Source: Rikenella sp031551865
GTDB taxonomy: Bacteria; Bacteroidota; Bacteroidia; Bacteroidales; Rikenellaceae
Length of the DNA stretch: 25,084 nucleotides
Assembly: GCA_031551865.1 (NCBI GenBank)
Contig: JAVBMY010000011.1
Span: forward strand, 1 to 25,084
Direction of reading: 5' to 3'
In this document: positions 1 through 8,552 of the stretch, one piece after another
Position numbering within the stretch: position 1 is the first letter of the stretch
How the letters are laid out: every line of letters starts with the position of its first letter
Position numbers and translations under genes: made by a program
The notes under the pieces: model-generated
The model's database searches: none
Seen by the model: only the letters and a program-made list of their open reading frames with translations
What the model was told of the DNA's origin: nothing

Positions 1-40
1 CTCATCTTCTTTCCAACTATCGTCCGGCGCTTTTAGTACT

Positions 41-91
41 GCAATGAGCGGGAGGGGAGGACTGCTTCGTCGCGATGCTTTTCGCAATGAC
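41..91 (-). repeat. GTCATTGCGA-type dispersed palindromic repeat
   Basis: Read on the minus strand this begins GTCATTGCGAAAAGCATCGC and continues GACGAAGCAGTCC. The same 10-base head occurs on the plus strand at 14103-14112, between two genes of the Ehr operon. It lies just downstream of the lepA stop codon. This head resembles a short intergenic repeat family I recall from many bacterial genomes; that is recollection, not a search. Confidence 0.55.
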
Positions 92-141
92 GGGGGAGAG
101 CTGTGTATATTTTTGGTATCCCCCCCCCCTGCGGCTGTGGA

Positions 142-1929
<1,788 letters not shown>

Positions 1930-1933
1930 CGCT

Positions 1934-1942
1934 GCAAAAGTA
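1934..1942 (-). promoter_or_regulatory. -7 promoter box of lepA (TACTTTTGC)
   Basis: TACTTTTGC on the minus strand fits the Bacteroidota -7 consensus TAnnTTTG. Only four bases (AGCG) separate it from the lepA ATG at 1929, so the transcript would start at or within a few bases of the start codon. No clear -33 TTTG was seen. A second box on the opposite strand lies 13 nt away. Confidence 0.6.
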
Positions 1943-1955
1943 CTCTTTTTTACGT

Positions 1956-1963
1956 TATCTTTG
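1956..1963 (+). promoter_or_regulatory. -7 promoter box for nucleoside phosphorylase gene (TATCTTTG)
   Basis: TATCTTTG on the plus strand matches TAnnTTTG exactly. It would give a leader of about 100 nt before the ATG at 2073, and that leader contains the perfect hairpin at 2014-2037. It faces away from the lepA box with 13 nt between them. No convincing -33 element is visible. Confidence 0.5.
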
Positions 1964-2013
1964 TTGATAGCGTTCGAGGGTATTGCGCTCGCCGCGCGGG
2001 CGTGCTTTTCTTG

Positions 2014-2037
2014 GTTCTTCTTTTTCAAAAGAAGAAC
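2014..2037 (+). terminator. Perfect 11-bp hairpin in the leader of the nucleoside phosphorylase gene
   Basis: The arms GTTCTTCTTTT (2014-2024) and AAAAGAAGAAC (2027-2037) are perfectly complementary around a 2-nt loop. The hairpin lies 35 nt before the ATG at 2073. It is A/T-rich, so it may be an upstream terminator, a leader structure or a decayed repeat. The sequence shows only the palindrome. Confidence 0.45.
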
Positions 2038-2072
2038 GATAACAGCATGCCAATCATAAAAATACAGATAGG

Positions 2073-2963
2073 ATGATAGCGGAATCGGAATTGATCATAA
2101 ATCCCGACGGATCGGTGTTCCATTTGCACCTCAGGCCCGGCGAGTTGGCCGACACAGTGTTGTTGGTGGGCGATCCGGGGCGGAGCGAGATGATCGCCCG
2201 GGAATACTTCGACCGCACCGAAGTGGCCGTAGAGAGCCGCGAATTTTGCAGCCGGACGGGCTGGGTCGGCGGTACCCGGCTGAGCGTCGTGTCGACAGGC
2301 ATCGGGTGCGACAACATCGACATTGTGATGACCGAACTCGACGCGCTGGTGAATGTCGATTTTGCCACCCGCGAGGTACGTCCGGAGCCGAAGAGCCTGC
2401 GTATCCTGAGGCTCGGCACCAGCGGTGGCCTGCAGCCCGATATTCAGATCGGCGACATCGTGGCCTCGGCCATCAGCGGCGGTGCCGACGGCGTGGCCAA
2501 CTTTTATGCCGGGATCGACCGCGTGCGCAACGCCCCGATAGAAGAGGCCTTCGTGGCGCAAACCCGATGGGGGGCGCGTTTGGCCCGTCCCTATTTCGTG
2601 CACAACTCGGCCGAACTGCTCGGCCTGTTCCGCGGCAGTGCCGTCGAGGGGTTGACCTTGTCGGCCATCGGGTTTTACGGCCCGCAGGGCAGGGTGGTGC
2701 GCCTTCCGCTCGCTGACGAGAAATTCCTCGACCGTATCGAAGCCTTCCGGTATCGGCCTGTTGGTGGTAGCGGGCAGGATATCTGCGTGACCAACTTCGA
2801 AATGGAGAGCTCGGCCATCGCCGCCCTCTCTGCCCTGCTCGGGCACGAAGCCCTCACGCTCTGTACCATCATCGCCCAGCGCAACAGCGGCCAGGGCAAG
2901 CCCGACTACCAGCGGCAGGTGCGCCAAATGGTGGAACTCGCCTTGCAAAAAATCGCCAAATAA
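2073..2963 (+). CDS. Nucleoside phosphorylase, uridine-phosphorylase-like (PNP_UDP_1 family)
   Basis: Predicted cytoplasmic pyrimidine-nucleoside phosphorylase that would split uridine with phosphate to uracil and ribose-1-phosphate in nucleoside salvage. Visible family features in the 296-residue protein: the phosphate-binding GDPGR (33-37), the central GTSGGLQ (115-121), the substrate segment GFYGPQGR (200-207) with the Gln-x-Arg pair that marks uridine rather than purine specificity, and FEMESSAI (242-249), which holds the ribose-binding Glu and Met. The start follows GG and opens MIAESELIINPDGSVFHLHL, which resembles Bacteroidota homologues. It is transcribed away from lepA, and the dnaN promoter box follows its stop by 4 nt. 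The family call is firm; uridine specificity is an inference from the Q-x-R motif. Confidence 0.88.
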   Translation: MIAESELIINPDGSVFHLHLRPGELADTVLLVGDPGRSEMIAREYFDRTEVAVESREFCSRTGWVGGTRLSVVSTGIGCDNIDIVMTELDALVNVDFATREVRPEPKSLRILRLGTSGGLQPDIQIGDIVASAISGGADGVANFYAGIDRVRNAPIEEAFVAQTRWGARLARPYFVHNSAELLGLFRGSAVEGLTLSAIGFYGPQGRVVRLPLADEKFLDRIEAFRYRPVGGSGQDICVTNFEMESSAIAALSALLGHEALTLCTIIAQRNSGQGKPDYQRQVRQMVELALQKIAK

Positions 2964-2967
2964 ACCC

Positions 2968-2975
2968 TATCTTTG
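2968..2975 (+). promoter_or_regulatory. -7 promoter box upstream of dnaN (TATCTTTG)
   Basis: TATCTTTG matches TAnnTTTG and lies 4 nt after the preceding stop codon. A TTG at 2943-2945, 22 nt upstream, could serve as a weak -33 element. The resulting dnaN leader would be about 200 nt and would hold the long imperfect hairpin at 2998-3094. Confidence 0.55.
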
Positions 2976-2997
2976 TTCGGTGCGCCCTCTCCCTCAC

Positions 2998-3094
2998 GTC
3001 ATCCTGAAGCCCGGAGGGTTGAAGGAACTGGCTGAGCCGGGGACACAACATACACAGTTGGAGCCAGATCCTTCGGTTGGCGCCTCAGGATGAC
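2998..3094. repeat. GTCATCCTGA-type long imperfect palindrome in dnaN leader
   Basis: Outer arms GTCATCCTGA (2998-3007) and TCAGGATGAC (3085-3094) are perfect complements. Inner arms GAAGGAACTGGCT (3020-3032) and AGCCAGATCCTTC (3063-3075) pair at 12 of 13 positions. A second member of this family, with the same head and a GAAGGATCC core, is at 8452-8534. It sits between the promoter box and the ATG of dnaN, so it would be transcribed as a large stem in the leader. I recall GTCATCCTGA-headed repeats in other genomes but have not searched. Confidence 0.7.
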
Positions 3095-3184
3095 ATAACG
3101 GATAGTACCGGGAATATCCGGAGCCCTCAAAATATAATCACAGAAAGCGTTCAGAAACAAATTACGAAAACCCCACATACGACG

Positions 3185-4315
3185 ATGAAATTCATAATCT
3201 CCAGCTCCCTGCTTTCGAGCAACCTGCAATCGATCGGCAAAGTGATCAGCAGCAAGAACACCCTCCCGATCCTCGACTATTTCCTGTTCGAGCTCAAAGG
3301 CAAATCTCTGAAGATCACCGCCTCAGACCTCGAAACCACCCTCGTGTCGACCCTCGAAGTCGACAATCAGGACGGTGCCGGCATCGTGGCCGTTCCCGCG
3401 CGCCGCATCACCGAATCCATCAAGGAATTTTCCGACCAGCCCCTCACCATCTCGATCGACAAAGAGAGCTGGGAGATCACCATCAGCTGGAAAACCGGCA
3501 AGCTCAGCATCCCCGGCATCACCGGCGTGGGCTATCCCGAACTCCCCACCGTCGAGGAAGACGCCACCGCTTTCGAACTCACCTCGGCCCAGCTGCTCGA
3601 CGGCATCAACCAGACCCACTTCGCCACCGCCGACAACGAACTGCGCCCCGTGATGAACGGCATCAACGTGGTGCTCTCGCCCAAAGGCATCACCTTCGTG
3701 GCCACCGACGCCCACCGCCTGGCTATGCTTCAGGACGCGAGCGTCAAGAGCGCCAAAGAGGCTTCGTTCATCCTGCCCAAGAAGCCCGCGCTGCTACTCC
3801 GTAGCCTGCTCGGGAGCGGCGACGAACAGATCGGCGTCACCTTCGACAGCAAGAACGCCATCTTCAAGCTGCCGTCCAATACCATCGTCTGCCGTCTGAT
3901 CGAAGGCGCCTACCCCAATTACAACGCCGTCATCCCCAAGAATAACCCCAACAAACTGCTCATCGACCGTGCCGAACTGCTCGGTGCCATCCGCCGCGTG
4001 TCGGTCTGTTCGAACCAGACGCACCAGCTCATCAAACTTGCCCTTTCCGGCGGCAACCTCCAGCTCTCGGCCCAAGACCTCGACTACTCGGCCTCGGCCG
4101 AAGACAACCTGGCCTGCAACTACGAGGGCGACACGATCGAAATCGGTTTCCGTTCGAGCTTCCTGGTCGACCTGCTGAGCAACATCCACTCGGCCGAGGT
4201 TTCGGTCGAACTGGCCGATGCTACCCGCCCGGGGCTCTTTTTCCCCTCGGGTGAAGAGGAAACCAAAGGCCGCTCGGTGCTCATGCTGCTTATGCCGATG
4301 ATGCTGAATAACTAA
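3185..4315 (+). CDS. dnaN: DNA polymerase III beta subunit (sliding clamp)
   Basis: The ring-shaped clamp that tethers DNA polymerase III to DNA and recruits other replication and repair proteins. The 376-residue protein begins MKFIISSSLLSSNLQSIGK and includes the family stretches SKNTLPILDYFLFE, FVATDAHRLAM (the typical D-x-HRLA near the hydrophobic pocket) and the C-terminal MLLMPMMLNN, the Bacteroidota counterpart of the clamp's MPMRL end. The frame is open for 36 more codons upstream, but these run through the leader palindrome, so the ATG at 3185 is used. The next gene encodes a DEDDh exonuclease, a pairing I recall in other Bacteroidales. It has its own promoter box at 2968. Identification is secure. 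Confidence 0.97.
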   Translation: MKFIISSSLLSSNLQSIGKVISSKNTLPILDYFLFELKGKSLKITASDLETTLVSTLEVDNQDGAGIVAVPARRITESIKEFSDQPLTISIDKESWEITISWKTGKLSIPGITGVGYPELPTVEEDATAFELTSAQLLDGINQTHFATADNELRPVMNGINVVLSPKGITFVATDAHRLAMLQDASVKSAKEASFILPKKPALLLRSLLGSGDEQIGVTFDSKNAIFKLPSNTIVCRLIEGAYPNYNAVIPKNNPNKLLIDRAELLGAIRRVSVCSNQTHQLIKLALSGGNLQLSAQDLDYSASAEDNLACNYEGDTIEIGFRSSFLVDLLSNIHSAEVSVELADATRPGLFFPSGEEETKGRSVLMLLMPMMLNN

Positions 4316-4340
4316 GTGCATACCCGCACGAGGGATTAGC

Positions 4341-4480
4341 CGCCACCTGATAAAGAAGCACCCACCCGCACCCGGCGAGGCGTCGAAGACGCCTGCGGGT
4401 GGGTGCTCGGCCTCGCTAAGCACGCTTCCCGCGTGCCGCTCGGCCCCAAAGCCCGGAGAAATACGGCCGCCATTAGGCAG
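4341..4480 (-). repeat. Modular hairpin element, copy 1 (reverse orientation)
   Basis: On the minus strand this reads GGCCGTATTTCTCCGGGCTT, then GGGGCCGAGCGGCACGCG, GCGTGCTTAGCGAGGCCG, then a strong stem with arms GCACCCACCCGCA (4358-4370 on plus) and its complement TGCGGGTGGGTGC (4394-4406), followed by TTCTTTATC. The piece GAGCGGCACGCG...GCGTGCTTAGCGAGGCCG recurs almost exactly in the copy at 22512-22656. It fills most of the gap between dnaN and the exonuclease gene and is antisense to both. Confidence 0.75.
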
Positions 4481-4505
4481 CCGTCACCAAAAATAACCAA
4501 CCCCG

Positions 4506-5300
4506 ATGAAACTGAACCTCACGCGCCCCCTCGTATTTTTCGACATCGAATCGACCGGTGTCGAGCCCGCGCGTGACCGGATCGTCGAGCTGTCACTCAT
4601 CAAGATCCTGCCCGACGGCGGCGAAGAGACCAAAACCCGGCGTATCAACCCCGAGATACCCATTCCCCCCGAGGCCTCGGCGATCCACGGCATCCGCGAC
4701 GAAGACGTCGCCGGCTGCCCCGCCTTCCGCCACATCGCCCGCTCGCTGGCCGAGTTCATCGAAGGGTGCGACCTGGCCGGCTACAACTCCAACAAATTCG
4801 ACATCCCGCTGCTTGTCGAAGAGTTCCTGCGCGCCGGAATCCCTATTGACCTGAGCGACGTAAAATGCGTTGATGTGCAGAACATCTTTCACAAGATGGA
4901 GCAGCGCACGCTGGTGGCCGCCTACAAATTCTACTGCGGCAAAGACCTGAACGACGCCCATGCCGCCGAAGCCGACACCCGGGCCACCTACGAAGTGCTC
5001 AAGGCCCAGCTCGACCGCTACCCCGAGCTCGAAAACAACGTCGAATGGCTGGCCGGATTCTCGCGCCTGAACCGGAACCTCGACTTTGCCGGCCGCATCG
5101 TGCTCGACGCGCAGGGTCGTCCCATGTACAACTTCGGCAAACACAAAGGGCGCCTGCTGGCCGACATCTTCGACGCCGAGCTTTCGTACTACGACTGGAT
5201 CATGAAAGGCGACTTTCCACTCAATACTAAACAAGTCCTTACCGACCTTTACGAACAACACAAAGCCGCCAAACGTGCCGCCTCCAACCCGCCGGTTTAG
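4506..5300 (+). CDS. DEDDh 3'-5' exonuclease with ExoX-like C-terminal domain (DnaQ family)
   Basis: Predicted cytoplasmic 3'-5' exonuclease acting in proofreading or DNA repair. Exo I is FFDIESTG with D13 and E15; Exo II is YNSNKFDIPLL with D99; Exo III is HAAEAD with H152 and D157. Together they give the complete DEDDh active site. A short second domain at about 195-250 (GRPMYNFGKHKGRLLADIFD ... YYDWIMKGDFP) looks like the small C-terminal domain of exonuclease X proteins. The length is 264 residues, longer than a bare DnaQ catalytic domain because of this tail. The ATG follows an A/C-rich stretch with no strong ribosome-binding site. It lies downstream of dnaN across a 190-nt gap holding a hairpin element. 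Whether it is the true polymerase III epsilon subunit or a repair exonuclease cannot be told; the ExoX-like tail favours repair. Confidence 0.88.
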   Translation: MKLNLTRPLVFFDIESTGVEPARDRIVELSLIKILPDGGEETKTRRINPEIPIPPEASAIHGIRDEDVAGCPAFRHIARSLAEFIEGCDLAGYNSNKFDIPLLVEEFLRAGIPIDLSDVKCVDVQNIFHKMEQRTLVAAYKFYCGKDLNDAHAAEADTRATYEVLKAQLDRYPELENNVEWLAGFSRLNRNLDFAGRIVLDAQGRPMYNFGKHKGRLLADIFDAELSYYDWIMKGDFPLNTKQVLTDLYEQHKAAKRAASNPPV

Positions 5301-5513
5301 CGCCTGCGGGTCTGCCTGGATGATACTTCCGGCAGTATCCCCCCCCCTTCCCGTCCGAATCTCTCTCCCCGCTATTGCGAAAAGTTACAGACGGCCAGAT
5401 ACCGGGCGCCGCCGCCTGGGATCAAACCAACCGCCGAACCGGGGCCAGCCAGGCCCGCATAGAAACAATTCCCGCCCACATCACCAAACCCCAAAACCCC
5501 TGCCTTGCGTACC

Positions 5514-7025
5514 GTGAAAAAACTACGCCACATACCCCTTCTGCTTGCCGCTCTGGCGCTGCTGCTCCTGACCGCCGTACCGTCGTCGGACGCCCAGGTG
5601 CGCGTCACCCGTTCCGAGACCCGGATCGAAGTGAACGGCTCCCCCTATCTGCTCCACAAAGTCAACGCCGGAGAGACCCTCTATGCCATCGGCGCCGCCT
5701 ACGAAGTCGCCGTTCGCGAGATCATCGCCGCCAACAGTCTCGACCCGAACGACAAACTCCGCAAAGGACAGACCCTGTTGATCCCCGTCGCCGTGCAGGC
5801 TGCCCCCGCCCCGCCCGCTACCGTTACTCCCCAGTCCGCCCCGCAGCCCGAGTCCCCGCAACCCGGCGAAGTCCCCGTTTTGGGCGACGAAGAGGAAGGC
5901 AGCGGCGAAGAACCGGCCTTCGGGCCCGAAGGTTTCGGGCCGCAAACTGCCTACGCTTCGTCGATGCGGCATATTCAGCCCGGCGCTGCGATCAACATCG
6001 CCGTGCTGCTCCCGCTCCAGGAAGGACAGGCCGCCGCCAATGCCGAAAACTTTTCGGACTTCTACCGCGGTGTACTGATGGGCCTCGACGCCCTCAAGAA
6101 ACGGGGCGTCAGCACCAATACCCGCTTCATGAATACCGGTGCCGACCCCGAGAAAGTCCGCCAACTGGTCGCCTCGGGCGCTTTCGACAACGTCAACCTG
6201 ATCATCGGCCCCGTCTATCCCGAACCCTTTGCCGTGGTGAGCGACTACGCCGCCGCCCACGGCGTGGTTGCCGTGTCGCCCCTCGGATCGGCCGGGCGCG
6301 CCGACCACCCCTACATCTTCGAGGTGGCCCCGCCCGAGCGCTACAAATACGATAAAATCCTGCCGATGCTCGATACGCCGGGCGTGAACGCCTTTGTGAT
6401 CGACCACTCCGAAACGCCGGATACGCTGATTTACAGTCAGATGGAACTCGCTCTCCAGGGCCGTAACCTGCCCTCGATTGCCTACAGCGGTACGCCCCGT
6501 ATGAAGTCCGAGATGACCTCGAAGCTCAACCGCATGCTGAACTCCGGCACCGAGAACATCGTGTTCGCCCCGGTGGCCAGCCGCCTCGCGGTAGAGAACC
6601 TGCTGTCCGACCTCAGCTCCATCGCCTCGATGCGGCGCTACAACGTGACCGTGATCGGCACCACCCGCTGGGGGAACTTCTCCGACATCAAAATGGACCT
6701 CTATTTCAAATTGAACGTCCAGTACCCTTCGACCTACTACGGCGACCGCTCCACACCCCAGGGGGCTGAGTTCTACCGTAACTATATGGGCGCTTTCGGC
6801 CGTCTTCCCAATGCTTTTTCCATGCGCGGCTACGACGTGGCCGTATTCTTCGGCGGCGGGCTGGCGCAGTTCGGCGAGAATTTCCTCGACCGGGTGGGCG
6901 ATTACGCCCCGCAACTGTTGCAGGTGAAATACGAGTTCGCCCCTGTGTATCCCGGCGGCCGCTTTGAGAACCACAACTGGGTGGTGGTAAACTACACGCC
7001 CGACTTCTCGGTCGTGCTGAAATAG
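5514..7025 (+). CDS. Secreted LysM-domain protein with periplasmic-binding-protein-like domain
   Basis: Predicted exported envelope protein of 503 residues. It has a signal peptide (KK-LRHIPLLLAALALLLL to about residue 27, with cleavage near SDAQ), one LysM peptidoglycan-binding module at about 45-92 (HKVNAGETLYAIGAAYEV ... LRKGQTLLIPV), and a Pro/Ala/Glu-rich linker to about 150. The remaining ~340 residues resemble the type-1 periplasmic-binding fold of branched-chain amino-acid receptors (INIAVLLPL, GVLMGLDAL, LIIGPVYPE, VVAVSPLGS). The GTG at 5514 is preferred because it opens MKK; an in-frame TTG three codons earlier is possible. No transporter gene is adjacent, so a wall-anchored sensor or structural role is as likely as ligand transport. 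I recall similar LysM plus receptor-domain proteins in Bacteroidota; their role is not known to me. Confidence 0.8.
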   Translation: MKKLRHIPLLLAALALLLLTAVPSSDAQVRVTRSETRIEVNGSPYLLHKVNAGETLYAIGAAYEVAVREIIAANSLDPNDKLRKGQTLLIPVAVQAAPAPPATVTPQSAPQPESPQPGEVPVLGDEEEGSGEEPAFGPEGFGPQTAYASSMRHIQPGAAINIAVLLPLQEGQAAANAENFSDFYRGVLMGLDALKKRGVSTNTRFMNTGADPEKVRQLVASGAFDNVNLIIGPVYPEPFAVVSDYAAAHGVVAVSPLGSAGRADHPYIFEVAPPERYKYDKILPMLDTPGVNAFVIDHSETPDTLIYSQMELALQGRNLPSIAYSGTPRMKSEMTSKLNRMLNSGTENIVFAPVASRLAVENLLSDLSSIASMRRYNVTVIGTTRWGNFSDIKMDLYFKLNVQYPSTYYGDRSTPQGAEFYRNYMGAFGRLPNAFSMRGYDVAVFFGGGLAQFGENFLDRVGDYAPQLLQVKYEFAPVYPGGRFENHNWVVVNYTPDFSVVLK

Positions 7026-7047
7026 CGTGACGGCGGCCCGGCGGAGT

Positions 7048-7085
7048 GAGAGTCATAAATCGTTATGTAACGATTTATGACTCTC
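7048..7085. terminator. Perfect 18-bp palindrome after the LysM protein gene
   Basis: Arms at 7048-7065 and 7068-7085 are perfect 18-bp complements around a 2-nt loop; the stem starts GAGAGTCATAAATCG. It begins 23 nt after the stop codon at 7025 and is a good candidate for a transcription end or mRNA 3' stabiliser, although no long T tract follows. The remaining ~180 nt to the next gene show no clear promoter or repeat. Confidence 0.6.
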
Positions 7086-7267
7086 TTGTTAGGTCCCAAA
7101 GGCTAGACGGGCGGGGCTTCACATACGATTCTAACCGTGTTCCCGCGCTTCTTTCCCGTCCTGCGCGCCGCAACATATGTAGGGCCGCCTGTCCATCCTC
7201 CAGAAACAAAGAAAGCGGGGGGTGGAGGAAGAGAGGGGGGAAACAGGGGAAAATAGCTGATCCGGCG

Positions 7268-8395
7268 ATGAAAAAGATACTTCGCATAGTGCTATGGTTG
7301 CTGGCGGCCGTCGTGGCCGTCGTGCTGATCTTTATCGGTGTGATGTGGGCTATGGAGTGGCGCCCGGCCGATGTCGAGCCGGCGCTGACCCGTGTGGCCG
7401 CGCCTTCGGAAGAGATTGCGTACGGACTGTCCGGAGATTCGGAGCAAAACGTTGCCGACCGGTCGGCGGCACAAGAGCGCTTAGCCGATACCCTGCGCCG
7501 CGGCGACACCCTGCGGGTGGTCTCGTGGAACATCGGTTATGCGGGCCTGGGCGACGATATGGACTTCTTTGCCGACGGCGGCCGCTCGACACGCACCACC
7601 CGCGAACGCACCGAAGCCAACTTGCGTGGAATCATCGCATTCTTGAAGGAACAGGCCTCCGACGCCGACTTCATCCTGCTGCAGGAGGTCGACTTCGACT
7701 CGCACCGCAGCTACCGTCTGCACGAATACGACTTGATCGCCGCCGCCCTGCCTCAGATGCGGGGCTGGTGGGCCTATAACTACGTGTCGGGCTTTGTCCC
7801 CGTTCCGTTCCGCGCACCGATGGGGCGTGTCGAGGCCGGGCAGGTGATCTTTTCCCGCCTGCAGCCCGCCGAAGTATTGCGCTACCAGTATCCGGGCGGT
7901 TTCCCCTTCCCGGTCAGGCTGTTCAACCTGAAACGCTGCATGCTGAGCGCGGCTTTCCCGCTGGCCGGCGGCGGCACATGCTATGTCAACAACACGCACA
8001 ACAGCGCTTACGACAGCGACGGGTCGCTGCGTGGCGGAGAGATGCGGTTCATAAAAGATTTTACGGCCCGCAGGCCGCAAAGCGTGACGATGGGCGACTG
8101 GAACAGCGCACCGCCGGGCTATACGATTCCCGAGGCGGCGTTGAACGACCGGTTTTTCCGGCTGATGGCGCTTTCGGTTGACGATGCACCCGGGGGGGGC
8201 CGGTTCGCTTTTGATACCGCTACGCCCTCGGTGCGCTACGGATACGAGCCTTACGACCCGGCGACCACAACTACGGCCGTGGTGGACTTTGCCCTGTGCG
8301 GGGCCGGGATCGAGCCTTTAGGCATCGAAACGATCGACCTGGGCTTCCGCTACAGCGACCACAACCCGGTGGTGTTCTCGTTCGTAATCCGGTAG
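7268..8395 (+). CDS. Membrane-anchored endonuclease/exonuclease/phosphatase family protein
   Basis: A 375-residue protein with a single N-terminal membrane helix (about 5-28, ILRIVLWLLAAVVAVVLIFI), so the catalytic part faces the periplasm. The EEP fold follows with all expected metal and catalytic motifs: VSWNIGY (N88), LLQEVD (E140), NNTHN (241-245), MGDWNSAP (D277, N279) and YSDHNPVVF (D364, H365). Family members hydrolyse phosphodiesters in nucleic acids, phosphoinositides or sphingolipids; the actual substrate is not evident. The ATG at 7268 opens MKKILRIV; the frame is open further upstream but that part is not protein-like. Its neighbours do not indicate a role. The gene ends 56 nt before the large hairpin at 8452. 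Confidence 0.87.
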   Translation: MKKILRIVLWLLAAVVAVVLIFIGVMWAMEWRPADVEPALTRVAAPSEEIAYGLSGDSEQNVADRSAAQERLADTLRRGDTLRVVSWNIGYAGLGDDMDFFADGGRSTRTTRERTEANLRGIIAFLKEQASDADFILLQEVDFDSHRSYRLHEYDLIAAALPQMRGWWAYNYVSGFVPVPFRAPMGRVEAGQVIFSRLQPAEVLRYQYPGGFPFPVRLFNLKRCMLSAAFPLAGGGTCYVNNTHNSAYDSDGSLRGGEMRFIKDFTARRPQSVTMGDWNSAPPGYTIPEAALNDRFFRLMALSVDDAPGGGRFAFDTATPSVRYGYEPYDPATTTTAVVDFALCGAGIEPLGIETIDLGFRYSDHNPVVFSFVIR

Positions 8396-8451
8396 GTGCG
8401 GTGCGTCCGCGCACCCCGGTTTCTTTTCTTTGCCGTTGTCCAATTTACAAT

Positions 8452-8534
8452 CATGTCATCCTGAACGCAGTGAAGGATCCCGTTTCTGAAAACCAAGTTC
8501 AGCCGGGATCCTTCACTGCGTTCAGGATGATATG
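8452..8534. repeat. GTCATCCTGA-type near-perfect hairpin at convergent gene ends
   Basis: Arms of 31 nt (8452-8482 and 8504-8534) pair with one mismatch around a 21-nt loop; the left arm contains GTCATCCTGAACGCAGTGAA followed by GGATCCCG. It shares head and core with the palindrome at 2998-3094. It sits between the stop of the EEP gene (8395) and the stop of the Ehr small-subunit gene (8553), so a bidirectional transcription-end role fits, though it lacks a classical T tract. Confidence 0.8.
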
Positions 8535-8552
8535 TCGGGAATACCCTTATTA

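Noticed and set aside
120..129. Poly-C run as a phase-variable tract near lepA
   Set aside because: It lies downstream of the lepA stop, outside any coding region or promoter; a similar run at 5339-5347 is also intergenic.
2025..2948. Minus-strand open frame opposite the nucleoside phosphorylase gene
   Set aside because: The plus strand has complete GDPGR and FEMESSAI motifs; the reverse frame has none.
5523..6974. Long antisense open frame (483 codons) opposite the LysM protein gene
   Set aside because: It is a shadow frame caused by high GC and codon bias; rich in His, Gly, Val and Arg, with no domain pattern, while the sense strand holds clear LysM motifs.
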